Position numbers and translations under genes: made by a program. From NCBI RefSeq assembly GCF_000980885.2, contig NZ_LBDA02000016.1, positions 62,001-126,000 on the forward strand: a stretch of 64,000 nucleotides of DNA, read 5' to 3'. The notes below the pieces were generated by a model. The model worked only from the letters and a program-made list of their open reading frames with translations, was not told the DNA's origin and ran no database searches. Shown here piece by piece: positions 14,371-22,009 of this stretch. Every line of letters begins with the position of its first letter. Position 1 is the stretch's first letter. The DNA comes from Streptomyces malaysiense (GTDB taxonomy: Bacteria; Actinomycetota; Actinomycetes; Streptomycetales; Streptomycetaceae).

Positions 14371-15744
14371 GTGACCGACCTCGTGACGTTGGCCGAGCTG
14401 GGCGGTTCGCTCGCCGCCGTGGGCGGTGCGGTCTACGCCCGGCACGCCCACCCGGCGGCGTACTGGTCCACGGTCGGGCTGCCGCTCTCGGTGGCCCGGC
14501 TGCTGGCCTCGTACTCCTCGACCATGGACGCCTGCGGCCTAACCATGGAGCCGTCCCGGCTGCGGGCCCTGGCCGTCCGAGCGACCACACGTCGTGAGGT
14601 GCGGCCGGTGCCACCCCGCCGGGGCGTCATCCGGCCCACCTCGACCGGACTGCGGCTCCGGCTGCGGCTGGCGCCGGGGCAGGAACCGGCGGACGTGGCC
14701 GCCTCGGCGGAACGCCTCCGGCACGCCTGGGGCGTTCACGCCGTGCACGTACGGGACGTCAAGCCTGGTGTCGTCGAACTCCGGCTCGTCGGCTTCGACG
14801 TCCTGCGCAAGGTGCGCATGCCGCGCCGTGTCGACAGCGGGCTTCTGCGGGTTCCGGTGGCGCTGCGGGAGGACGCGACCGCGTTCGTCCGCGACTACCG
14901 CGCCGTACCTCACGGACTCGTCCTCGGCGCCACGCTGTCCGGCAAGTCCATGTACCTGCGCCATCTCATCTCCGGCCTCGCGCTCCAACCCGTGGCCCTG
15001 GTCGGCATCGACTGCAAGCGCGGGGTCGAGCTGGCGCCGTTCGCCTCGCGCCTGTCGGCACTGGCGACCGACCCCACTGAAGCGGCGGAGCTGCTGCCCG
15101 TCCTGGTCAAGGAAATGGAGGACCGATACGACCTGATCAAGGCCCGGCAGGGCATCGCACCAGGCACCCCGGACGAGGAGATCACCTCGGACATCTGGGG
15201 CCTGCCCGACTGCGAACGGCCCGTGCCCGTCGTGGTGTTCGTCGACGAGGTAGCCGAGCTGTTCCTGGTCGCCACCCGCAAGGACGAAGAGCGGCGGGAC
15301 GAGATGGTCACCCAGCTCATCCGGCTCGCCCAGCTCGGCCGCGCGGCCGGCATCTACCTGGAAGTGTGCGGACAGCGGTTCGGCGCCGAACTCGGCAAGG
15401 GCGCCACCATGCTCCGCGCCCAGCTCACCGGCCGCGTCTGCCACCGCGTCAACGACGAAGCATCCGCCAAGATGGCGCTCGGCGACATCGCACCCGAAGC
15501 CGTACTCGCCGCCTGCTCCATCGCTGCCGAGCTGCCCGGCCTGGCCGTCGTCGGCGACACCTCCGGCGGCTGGTCCCGCATCCGCACCCCGTACCTCTCC
15601 CTCGGCGCCGCCGCCGAGACCTGCCGGAAATCGGCTCACCTCGTCCCGGACGTACCGGCGCTCGCCGGCTTCCGGCCGTACGTCCCACCCGCGCCCGTAG
15701 AAGCCTCCGGGCCCGTGACCACCTCTCGCCCGGTCACCGAGTAA
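14371..15744 (+). CDS. FtsK/SpoIIIE-like DNA translocase (TraSA type)
   Basis: 457 residues from GTG 14371, five bases after the preceding stop. Walker A is GATLSGKS near residues 187-194 and Walker B is PVPVVVFVDEVAEL near 285-298. A conserved LIRLAQLGRAAGIYLEVCGQ segment follows. The N-terminus has one or two hydrophobic stretches for membrane attachment. In AICEs this single hexameric pump moves double-stranded DNA between hyphae, replacing a type IV system and relaxase. It lies in the long co-directional operon leading to the integrase. Confidence 0.9.
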   Translation: MTDLVTLAELGGSLAAVGGAVYARHAHPAAYWSTVGLPLSVARLLASYSSTMDACGLTMEPSRLRALAVRATTRREVRPVPPRRGVIRPTSTGLRLRLRLAPGQEPADVAASAERLRHAWGVHAVHVRDVKPGVVELRLVGFDVLRKVRMPRRVDSGLLRVPVALREDATAFVRDYRAVPHGLVLGATLSGKSMYLRHLISGLALQPVALVGIDCKRGVELAPFASRLSALATDPTEAAELLPVLVKEMEDRYDLIKARQGIAPGTPDEEITSDIWGLPDCERPVPVVVFVDEVAELFLVATRKDEERRDEMVTQLIRLAQLGRAAGIYLEVCGQRFGAELGKGATMLRAQLTGRVCHRVNDEASAKMALGDIAPEAVLAACSIAAELPGLAVVGDTSGGWSRIRTPYLSLGAAAETCRKSAHLVPDVPALAGFRPYVPPAPVEASGPVTTSRPVTE

Positions 15745-15825
15745 CCCACCCGAAGCATCGGCCGGCGTGGCCGTACCGCGCCGACTCCCTACCCCGCCAT
15801 GCCCGGAACCGGAAGGAGTGACGCC

Positions 15826-16428
15826 GTGCGCTCGCTGCCCGTCCGCCTCGACGCCGTACTCGTCCAAGCGCTGATCGCCGCCGCACTGTCCTTCGCCCAC
15901 CTGCACGACCTGGCCTCGGCCGCCGGGCAGGACGGCTGGAAGGCGTGGGCCTATCCGGTCTCCGTCGACCTGCTGTTGGTGGCGGCCTGGCGGCGCCTGC
16001 GGTCCGGCGGGTCGAAAGCGGCCGGGTGGTGCTGGTTCCTGGTTGCGCTGACCGCCTCGCTCGGTGCCAACGTCGCCACCGCCGGCCTCCTCGACCTGAA
16101 CGCCGTACCGGCCTGGCTGCGCATCCTCGTCGCCGGATGGCCCGCCGTCGCCTTCCTCGGCAGCACCCTCCTCGCCCACGGATCACCTGAACCCGCGTCC
16201 AACGCCACGGCGACTCCGGCTCCGCCGGTCCCTGAACCACCGGCCCTCGAACCCGAACCGGCTCCGCCGTCCACAACGCCTGTCCCGCCCGCCCTCGTCG
16301 CTCACGCCCGCAAGGTCGCCGACGAACACCGGGCCCGGACCGGAACCCCCATCGACACCTCGACGCTTCGCGCCCGACTCGGCGTCCCGCTGCCGCTCGC
16401 CGAAGCCATCGCTGCCCAACTCACCTGA
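15826..16428 (+). CDS. DUF2637 membrane protein (SpdB-like)
   Basis: 200 residues with four hydrophobic segments (around LVQALIAAALSF, VSVDLLLVAAW, WFLVALTASLGANVATAGLL, RILVAGWPAVAFLGS). A Pro/Glu-rich linker follows, then a C-terminal helical region (VAHARKVADEHRARTGTPID) resembling a helix-turn-helix. DUF2637/SpdB proteins help spread of transferred plasmid DNA within the recipient mycelium. The GTG at 15826 follows GGAAGGAG. It sits directly after the translocase gene. Confidence 0.85.
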   Translation: MRSLPVRLDAVLVQALIAAALSFAHLHDLASAAGQDGWKAWAYPVSVDLLLVAAWRRLRSGGSKAAGWCWFLVALTASLGANVATAGLLDLNAVPAWLRILVAGWPAVAFLGSTLLAHGSPEPASNATATPAPPVPEPPALEPEPAPPSTTPVPPALVAHARKVADEHRARTGTPIDTSTLRARLGVPLPLAEAIAAQLT

Positions 16429-16448
16429 ACTCAGGAGAACTTCCGCCC

Positions 16449-16649
16449 ATGCGCCCGTCCACGCTCCGCGCGCTGAACCGCGCCGCCGAGCTGACCCGCC
16501 AGAACCGCCTTACCGAAGCCATGCTCATCGCCGAACCCGTGATCCTCACCGCCGACGAGTACGAGGGCGAGGAGATCCGGCAGTGGCTCCTCGACCACGT
16601 CGCCGACTTCACCGGCGAGAACCACCCGGACTCGAAGGAACTGCCCTGA
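16449..16649 (+). CDS. Small AICE protein of unknown function
   Basis: A 66-residue helical protein starting MRPSTLRALNRAAELTRQNR and ending ENHPDSKELP. Its stop overlaps the next start (TGATG). It occurs inside the transfer operon and is probably a conserved small AICE gene, but I cannot assign a function. A ribosome site (CAGGAGA) lies upstream. Confidence 0.6.
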   Translation: MRPSTLRALNRAAELTRQNRLTEAMLIAEPVILTADEYEGEEIRQWLLDHVADFTGENHPDSKELP

Positions 16650-16840
16650 TGCCCGCCAACCCTCGCTTCCGCCGAGTCGTCCGCATCGGTCCCGTGCAGG
16701 TCGGCACGTACTACGACGGCCGGGGCCGTGAGAAGCACGCCGCCGTCTGCACGGCTCCGCGCTGCGGCTTCTCGAACGACTACGACAGCCGCACCGCCGC
16801 CGAGCTGGCCGCCCGCACCCACCGCTGCCGCGTCCGCTGA
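16649..16840 (+). CDS. Mobile-element transfer protein (SpdA-like)
   Basis: A 63-residue basic protein. MPANPRFRRVVRIGPVQVGT, YYDGRGREKHAA and the Cys pair in CTAPRCGF with a C-terminal THRCRVR are characteristic of the small protein annotated as mobile element transfer protein in AICEs. The two Cys plus His/Cys at the end could bind zinc. It is coupled to the previous gene by an ATGA overlap. It probably assists intramycelial spread. Confidence 0.7.
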   Translation: MPANPRFRRVVRIGPVQVGTYYDGRGREKHAAVCTAPRCGFSNDYDSRTAAELAARTHRCRVR

Positions 16841-16865
16841 TCTGCTGATCCGCTGAGGAGATCCC

Positions 16866-17060
16866 GTGACCGTCTCGCTGCCGCTCGTCTTCGTCCTGGG
16901 CGTCATCGCCTGGGCCGCGATCAAGTTCCTCGGCGTCCGCCTCTGGGTCGCCGTCGTGATCGCCCTGTTCGGCTTCTGGCTCTCCCACACCTTCCTCGCC
17001 CCCGCCATCGAGACCGGCACCCGCTCCGGGGTCGACGTCGTCAACGGCACCGACAAATGA
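16866..17060 (+). CDS. Small two-segment membrane protein
   Basis: 64 residues with two hydrophobic stretches (PLVFVLGVIAWAAIKFLGV and LWVAVVIALFGFWLSHTFL) and a short polar tail. It starts at GTG after GAGGAGA and overlaps the next gene by four bases. It belongs to the spread/transfer group by position; no family is recognised with certainty. Confidence 0.6.
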   Translation: MTVSLPLVFVLGVIAWAAIKFLGVRLWVAVVIALFGFWLSHTFLAPAIETGTRSGVDVVNGTDK

Positions 17061-17320
17061 CAAGAAGGCCCGCCATGCTGTTCCGCCCCCGGCCGCCCGA
17101 CATCCCGCACCCGCCCACCACGGTCCACGGGCACCAGGACCGCGCTCCACTGGCGTTCGCCGGCCGCCCGCTCGCGCCTTACGCGGGTGCGGTCGCCGCG
17201 GTGGTCGTCGTCGGCATCGTCCTCACCGCACTTCTCGCGGCGGTCGCCGTCACGGCCGTGTCCGTGGCCGTCGCCGCCGTGGTCCTGCGCTCCCTCGTCA
17301 ACGGCGCCGACAGGCGCTGA
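17057..17320 (+). CDS. SpdD-like membrane protein
   Basis: 87 residues from the overlapping ATG, or 81 from the inner ATG at 17075 (MLFRPRPPDIPHPP). A Pro/His-rich N-terminus is followed by a long Ala/Val membrane segment (AAVVVVGIVLTALLAAVAVT) and a short basic end. This composition and position match SpdD-like proteins, which affect plasmid spread in mycelium. Confidence 0.65.
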   Translation: MTRRPAMLFRPRPPDIPHPPTTVHGHQDRAPLAFAGRPLAPYAGAVAAVVVVGIVLTALLAAVAVTAVSVAVAAVVLRSLVNGADRR

Positions 17321-17408
17321 CCGGCCACCGGGGCGGCAAACGCCGCCAAGCATCCCGCCGCCCCGGGGCCGTCCCTTCCCACCGCCGAAACAGCCGAAAG
17401 GAAGTCCC

Positions 17409-18752
17409 ATCATCACCCGGCAGACTCCGCCCCCGCTGGCGGAACTCTCCACCCTGGCGTCGCTCGGCACCCTGCCCGAGCTTGCCCGCCAACTCTCCGG
17501 CCTGGGCGGCTGCACCCACCCCATCCGCCTCGACGGCCACCGCACCGAATACGCCGTCGACACCCGTACGGGCGAGATCGGCAACACCCTTCACCACCTC
17601 GACTCCGCCACCCTGCCCGCCGGACAGCTGCTGGTCCGCTGCAACAACCGACGGGCAACCCGCTGCCCGGCCTGCGCCGAGGTCTACCGCCGCGACACCT
17701 ACCAACTGATCACCGCTGGCCTGCGCGGCGGCAAGGGCACCCCCGACCGGGTCGCCGCACACCCGCGCGTGTTCGCCACCGTCACCGCTCCCGGCTTCGG
17801 CCCGGTCCACAACCGCCGCACCGACGGCCGCCCCTGCCGCTGCGGCACCCACCACGACCAGGACGACCCCGCCCTCGGCACACCCCTCGACGCGGACACC
17901 TACGACTACGAAGCGGCCATCCTCTGGAACGCTCATGCGGGCGACCTCTGGCGGCGCTTCTCGATCTACCTCCGCCGGGAGATCGCCAAGCGCGCCGGCC
18001 TCACCCAACGCGCCTTCCGCGACCACGCCCGCGTCGCGTTCGCCAAGGTCGCCGAGTACCAGAAGCGCGGCGCCGTCCACTTCCATGCGGTCATCCGCCT
18101 CGACGGTCCCGACGGCGGCGACACCCCGCCCCCGCCGTGGGCCACCGCCGACCTGCTGTCCGATGCCATCCGCGCGGCAGCAACCGCCGCGCGCGTTGAC
18201 GGCCCTGTTGTCGATGGCCGCGCCCACACCTTCGCCTTCGGCCGCCAGCTCGACGTCCGGCCGATCCGCTCCGCCGACTTCGACGGCGGCCAGGAGCTGA
18301 CCGAGCGGGCCGTAGCCGCGTACATCGCCAAGTACGCCACCAAGGGCGCCGAAACCGCGATCGGCACCCTCGACCGGCCGCTGAAGTTCGCCGCCGAACT
18401 CGCCCAGCTCGACATCAGCGACCACGCCCGCCGCCTCATCCGCACCGCCTGGACCCTCGGCGCACGCAAGGACCTCGAACACCTCCGCCTGCGCGCCTGG
18501 GCGCACATGCTCGGCTTCCGCGGCCACTTCTCCACCAAGTCCCGCCGCTACTCCACAACCCTCGGCGCCCTCCGCGACGCCCGCGCCGAATGGCGCCGCG
18601 CCCAGACGGCTCCACCGGTCCCGCAGGACGGCGAAACCACCCTCGTCCTCGCCCACTGGGTGTTCGCCGGAACCGGTCTCACCGACGGCGAAGCCTGGCT
18701 CGCCGCAACTCTCGAACCCGCCTCCGGAACGGAAGGAGAACCGGCCACATGA
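17409..18752 (+). CDS. RepSA-like rolling-circle replication initiator
   Basis: About 447 residues. Features: a zinc-finger-like CNNRRATRCPACAEVY near residue 80; the HUH motif GAVHFHAVIRL near residues 221-231; and the tyrosine motif VAAYIAKYATKGAE near 303-316. Such initiators nick one strand at the origin to replicate the excised AICE. The reading frame is clear but the start is odd: after the ribosome site AAAGGAAG the first codons are CCC ATC ATC ACC CGG, with no ATG, GTG or TTG nearby. I place the start at the first ATC and treat it as uncertain. It is followed by xis with an ATGA overlap. Confidence 0.85.
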   Translation: MITRQTPPPLAELSTLASLGTLPELARQLSGLGGCTHPIRLDGHRTEYAVDTRTGEIGNTLHHLDSATLPAGQLLVRCNNRRATRCPACAEVYRRDTYQLITAGLRGGKGTPDRVAAHPRVFATVTAPGFGPVHNRRTDGRPCRCGTHHDQDDPALGTPLDADTYDYEAAILWNAHAGDLWRRFSIYLRREIAKRAGLTQRAFRDHARVAFAKVAEYQKRGAVHFHAVIRLDGPDGGDTPPPPWATADLLSDAIRAAATAARVDGPVVDGRAHTFAFGRQLDVRPIRSADFDGGQELTERAVAAYIAKYATKGAETAIGTLDRPLKFAAELAQLDISDHARRLIRTAWTLGARKDLEHLRLRAWAHMLGFRGHFSTKSRRYSTTLGALRDARAEWRRAQTAPPVPQDGETTLVLAHWVFAGTGLTDGEAWLAATLEPASGTEGEPAT

Positions 18753-18964
18753 CGACCGACCGCTATCTGTCCGTCGACCAGGTCGCCGAGCTGCTCGGCA
18801 CAACCGCCCGCTTCCCCCGGCGGCTGATCGAGGAGCGGCGCATCCGGTACGTGAAGGTCGGCCGGCATGTGCGCATCCCTGAGAGCGCGGTCGAGGAGTT
18901 CATCAAGTCGCGCACGGTGGAGCCGCTGAGGCGTCCTCGCTCCCGATTCCGGAGGGCTGCCTGA
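18749..18964 (+). CDS. xis: Excisionase (Xis), MerR-like helix-turn-helix
   Basis: A 71-residue protein: YLSVDQVAELLGT, FPRRLIEERRIRYVKVGRHV, RIPESAVEEFI. This is the classic winged-helix excisionase layout. Xis binds the attachment site and turns integrase toward excision. It overlaps the initiator gene (ATGA) and the integrase gene (TGATG), so the three are translationally coupled. Confidence 0.9.
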   Translation: MTTDRYLSVDQVAELLGTTARFPRRLIEERRIRYVKVGRHVRIPESAVEEFIKSRTVEPLRRPRSRFRRAA

Positions 18965-20142
18965 TGGCCAACAAGAAGGGCAGGCGCCGGCGCTTCGGCG
19001 CAGTGCGGCAGTACCGGTCCGGCAAGTGGACGGCGTCGTATCTCGCGCCCGACGGTGAGCGCATCCGTGCGGACGAGACCTTCGACACCAAGAAGGACGC
19101 GGAGATCTGGCTGTCACAGGTCGAGGCGGACCTCAGCCGGGGGGACTGGCGCGATCCCGATGCCGGGGCGGTCAACTTCCGTTTCTACGCCGAGAAGTGG
19201 GTCGAGGAACGGGAGCTGGCCGTTCGGACCGAGGACCTGTACCGGCACCTCCTGCGGCTGCACATCTTCCCGACCTTCGGCACGCTCGACCTGGACGAGA
19301 TCACCGCTCCCCGCGTGCGCGAATGGCGGGCCGAGCGGCTCCGCACCACCCAGGCCAAGACCACCGTCGCCAAGGCGTACCGCCTCCTCAAAGGCATCCT
19401 TGAGACGGCCGTGGACGACGACCTGATCAGCCGCAATCCGTGCCGGATCAAGGGAGCGGGCAAGGAGTCGGCCGCTGAGCGGCGCATCGCCACCGTCACC
19501 CAGGTCGACGCCCTCGCCGAGGCGATCGGTATCCGCTGGCGCCTCATGGTCTATCTCGGCGCCTACGGCCCGATGCGGCCGGAGGAGTTGGCCGGCCTGC
19601 GGCGCCGGGACGTCGACCTCGACCACATGGTGATGCGCGTCCGCGTCGCCGAACCGGAGCGGACCAACGGCAAGCGTGCTCCCGGTGAGACGAAGTCCGA
19701 CGCGGGTGTCCGGGCCGTCGTCCTCCCGGCCTTCCTCCACAAGGAGGTGCGGCAGCACCTCGCCTGGTTCGCCGAGAAGGGGCCCGACGGGCTGGTGTTC
19801 GTGGGTGAGAAGGGCGCTCCCTTCCGGCGTACCTCGTTCGGCCGGAAGTGGCGGCGTGCTCGCGTGGCCGCCGGGCTCCCGGACGGCTTCCGCTTCTACG
19901 ACCTTCGTCACACCGGACACACGCTCTCGACCCGTTCGGGTGCCACCCTCAAGGACACGATGGTCCGCGCCGGCCAGTCGTCCGAGAAGGCCGCGCTGAT
20001 CTACCAGCACTCCGACGAGGAGCGGCAGCGCGACCTCGCGGCCGGCCTCGACGACCTGGTCCGCGCCGAACGTGCGAAGCACCACAACGGCAAGGAACAC
20101 GGCGGCCCCACGCACCACGACGAGAAGCCCACGGGCAGCTAG
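18964..20142 (+). CDS. int: Tyrosine site-specific integrase
   Basis: 392 residues. A SAM-like core-binding domain spans about residues 60-150 (FYAEKWVEERELAVRTEDLY). The catalytic domain has Arg in PMRPEELAGLRR near 204, the YDLRHTGHTL box near 311-320 and Tyr in LIYQHSDEE near 346. It recombines the element with the 3' end of tRNA-Gly. The gene ends 90 bp from the att core, as usual for AICEs. Direct GTGGTGC repeats directly after the stop are probable arm sites. Confidence 0.95.
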   Translation: MANKKGRRRRFGAVRQYRSGKWTASYLAPDGERIRADETFDTKKDAEIWLSQVEADLSRGDWRDPDAGAVNFRFYAEKWVEERELAVRTEDLYRHLLRLHIFPTFGTLDLDEITAPRVREWRAERLRTTQAKTTVAKAYRLLKGILETAVDDDLISRNPCRIKGAGKESAAERRIATVTQVDALAEAIGIRWRLMVYLGAYGPMRPEELAGLRRRDVDLDHMVMRVRVAEPERTNGKRAPGETKSDAGVRAVVLPAFLHKEVRQHLAWFAEKGPDGLVFVGEKGAPFRRTSFGRKWRRARVAAGLPDGFRFYDLRHTGHTLSTRSGATLKDTMVRAGQSSEKAALIYQHSDEERQRDLAAGLDDLVRAERAKHHNGKEHGGPTHHDEKPTGS

Positions 20143-20150
20143 CCACGCCC

Positions 20151-20171
20151 TTGTGGTGCGGTTGTGGTGCG
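20151..20171 (+). repeat. TTGTGGTGCG direct repeats beside att
   Basis: Two exact TTGTGGTGCG units at 20151-20160 and 20162-20171 (11-bp period) lie between the integrase stop and the att core. Related pairs occur at 5929 and 6173. They are candidate arm-type sites for Int or Xis. Confidence 0.6.
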
Positions 20172-20200
20172 CGCTCCGCGCGCCGGTCTAGACAACAAAG

Positions 20201-20227
20201 AACCCCCGGGTCTCTGACCTGGGGGTT
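20201..20227. terminator. Terminator between integrase and tRNA-Gly
   Basis: AACCCCCGGGTC (20201-20212) pairs with GACCTGGGGGTT with one mismatch. It ends the leftward tRNA-Gly transcript and may also stop the rightward integrase transcript. Confidence 0.7.
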
Positions 20228-20232
20228 TAGTG

Positions 20233-20280
20233 TGGAGCGGGTGACGAGAATCGAACTCGCGCTCTCAGCTTGGGAAGCTG
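20233..20280 (-). repeat. Right attachment site (48-bp att core inside tRNA-Gly)
   Basis: Identical to 6010-6057. It covers the CCA end, acceptor 3' strand, T arm, variable loop and part of the anticodon arm of tRNA-Gly. Integration restores the full tRNA at this end. Confidence 0.9.
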
Positions 20281-20306
20281 ATGTTCTACCATTAAACTAC
20301 ACCCGC
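20233..20306 (-). tRNA. tRNA-Gly (anticodon CCC)
   Basis: 74 bases on the minus strand. The acceptor stem GCGGGTG pairs with CACCCGC, followed by discriminator T and an encoded CCA. The anticodon stem TCAGC/GCTGA encloses the loop TTCCCAA, giving anticodon CCC for GGG codons. The T arm is CGAGTTCGATTCTCG-like. It is complete and serves as integration target for the AICE to its left. Confidence 0.95.
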
Positions 20307-20587
20307 GTAACTACGGACAAAGTTCCCGAGACGGTCCCTGTCCGACGCTCGCTCACTGTACCTCATCGCAGGCTCCCGGTGCTCATGGCCGGGGGTCTGA
20401 GTGTGTTTCAGGGGTGGGATCCGGCTGCGGGGGGCGGGAGTTGGGGCGTACGGTGGGGGCCCGGGAGAGGGGCCGGGTGAGGCCGGAGTGCCGCCTGGAG
20501 GGTCGTCTCTTTGATCCCGTAATGTGGCTTTTGTCGTCGGGTTGGTCAGCCCGACGAGGCTCTTGGGGAAGGGACTTAAGGGACTTG
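20307..20587. other. Intergenic region upstream of tRNA-Gly and the zinc-ribbon gene
   Basis: No gene is supported. The left end should hold the tRNA promoter (minus strand). The right end holds the promoter of the gene at 20588. Confidence 0.4.
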
Positions 20588-20779
20588 ATGGAACACACCG
20601 TCGTCCGCTGTGCCGATGGGCACGTCTTCAGCACCGCTTCGTTCCCGATGCAGCAGGCCGAGCGGCTCGGCCCCGGTCGGCTCATGCGGTGCCCTCGATG
20701 CGCGCGGCTGCGCAGCGTCGTGCCGGTCGCCCGGCGGAAGCAAGGGGTGAGCGGCGAAGTCGGTACGTACGCGGTGTAG
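20588..20779 (+). CDS. Small zinc-ribbon-like protein
   Basis: A 63-residue protein [20 protein letters not shown] with a second Cys pair in [10 protein letters not shown]. Cys8 plus His11 and the Cys-x-x-Cys pair could form a zinc ribbon. The ATG follows AAGGGACTTG. It is likely a conserved Streptomyces gene located between the tRNA and dcd; the role is unknown. Confidence 0.65.
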   Translation: MEHTVVRCADGHVFSTASFPMQQAERLGPGRLMRCPRCARLRSVVPVARRKQGVSGEVGTYAV

Positions 20780-20852
20780 CCGCGTCGTCACCACCGGCGC
20801 GCGGAGTCGTCGCGATTGTCATGGCTCCGCGCGCCTTGCGTATCCTCGCTAC

Positions 20853-21428
20853 GTGCTTCTCTCAGACAAGGACATCCGGGCCGAGATCGACGCCGGGCGG
20901 GTACGGGTCGATCCCTTTGACGAATCCATGGTGCAGCCGTCGAGCGTCGATGTCCGGCTGGACCGCTACTTCCGGGTGTTCGAGAACCACCGGTACCCGC
21001 ACATCGACCCCTCCGTCGAACAGCCCGATCTGACCCGGCTGGTGGAGCCGGAAGGGGACGAGCCGTTCATCCTGCACCCCGGGGAGTTCGTGCTCGCGTC
21101 GACCTACGAGGTCATCTCGCTGCCCGACGACCTCGCCTCGCGGCTGGAGGGCAAGAGCTCGCTGGGCCGCCTCGGCCTGGTCACCCACTCCACCGCCGGG
21201 TTCATCGACCCGGGCTTCAGCGGTCACGTCACCCTCGAACTGTCGAACCTCGCCACCCTGCCCATCAAGCTCTGGCCGGGGATGAAGATCGGCCAGCTGT
21301 GCCTCTTCCGGCTGTCCTCGCCCGCGGAGTTCCCGTACGGCAGTGAGCGCTACGGCTCGCGGTACCAGGGTCAGCGCGGGCCGACCGCCTCGCGGTCCTA
21401 CGTCAATTTCCATCGGACCCAGGTGTGA
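20853..21428 (+). CDS. dcd: dCTP deaminase
   Basis: 191 residues. The signature [19 protein letters not shown] is followed by [16 protein letters not shown], as in Dcd, which deaminates dCTP to dUTP for thymidylate synthesis (or directly to dUMP in bifunctional forms). The start [12 protein letters not shown] is standard. A TATCCT sits about 9 bp before the GTG, so the mRNA may be leaderless. It is followed 13 bp later by a phosphoribosyltransferase. Confidence 0.95.
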   Translation: MLLSDKDIRAEIDAGRVRVDPFDESMVQPSSVDVRLDRYFRVFENHRYPHIDPSVEQPDLTRLVEPEGDEPFILHPGEFVLASTYEVISLPDDLASRLEGKSSLGRLGLVTHSTAGFIDPGFSGHVTLELSNLATLPIKLWPGMKIGQLCLFRLSSPAEFPYGSERYGSRYQGQRGPTASRSYVNFHRTQV

Positions 21429-21441
21429 GGGCGGCCGGAAC

Positions 21442-21939
21442 ATGAGTGACGTGCGGGAGAATCTGACCTACGAGGCGTTCGGCGGCGCCATCCGCGAGCT
21501 GGCGCGGACCATCGCGGACGACGGGTACGAGCCGGACATCGTGCTCAGCATCGCCCGGGGCGGCGTGTTCGTGGCCGGCGGGCTCGCCTACGCCCTCGAC
21601 TGCAAGAACATCCACCTGGTGAACGTCGAGTTCTACACTGGCGTGGGGACGACGCTCGAGATGCCCGTCATGCTCGCGCCCGTCCCGAACGTGATCGACT
21701 TCTCCGACAAGAAGGTCCTGATCACCGACGACGTCGCCGACACCGGCAAGACGCTGAAGCTGGTCCGCGACTTCTGCCTCGACACCGTGGCCGAGGTGCG
21801 CTCCGCGGTGATCTATGAGAAGTCCCACTCCCTCGTGAAGTGCGAGTACGTCTGGAAGCGCACCGACGACTGGATCAACTTCCCGTGGAGCGTGGAAGGG
21901 CCCGTCGTGCGGCGGGACGACCAGGTGCTCGACGCCTGA
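21442..21939 (+). CDS. Phosphoribosyltransferase (PRT type I)
   Basis: A 165-residue protein with a PRPP-binding motif in KKVLITDDVADTGKTL (residues about 93-108) and an N-terminal IVLSIARGGVFVAGGLAY loop. This fits a hypoxanthine/xanthine/guanine-type purine PRT, which makes a nucleotide from base and PRPP; the true substrate is uncertain. It lies 13 bp after dcd and is probably in one nucleotide-metabolism operon. A strong terminator follows. Confidence 0.85.
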   Translation: MSDVRENLTYEAFGGAIRELARTIADDGYEPDIVLSIARGGVFVAGGLAYALDCKNIHLVNVEFYTGVGTTLEMPVMLAPVPNVIDFSDKKVLITDDVADTGKTLKLVRDFCLDTVAEVRSAVIYEKSHSLVKCEYVWKRTDDWINFPWSVEGPVVRRDDQVLDA

Positions 21940-21950
21940 GGGAGACAGAA

Positions 21951-22002
21951 CACGGAGAAGGGCCCCCGGCGGCGGAAACCGCGCCGGGGGCCCTTCTCCG
22001 TG
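21951..22002. terminator. Strong bidirectional terminator
   Basis: A 21-bp perfect inverted repeat (21951-21971 with 21982-22002, core GAAGGGCCCCCGGCG) with a 10-base loop, between convergent genes. Confidence 0.85.
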
Positions 22003-22009
22003 TCCGGGG

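Larger units (their letters stand above)
6010..20280 (+). mobile_element. Actinomycete integrative and conjugative element (AICE, pSAM2-like)
   Basis: About 14.3 kb bounded by the 48-bp direct repeat at 6010 and 20233. It contains the standard AICE module in order: GntR regulators, a SCO3933-type small protein, an FtsK-like translocase, DUF2637/SpdB, a mobile-element transfer protein, SpdD-like membrane proteins, a RepSA-like initiator, Xis and a tyrosine integrase, ending at tRNA-Gly. AICEs excise, replicate as double-stranded circles by rolling circle, and transfer through a TraSA pore. The left third holds accessory genes and a further att relic at 7272, so the unit is a composite. All core genes look intact apart from the unclear start of the initiator gene. 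Confidence 0.9.
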
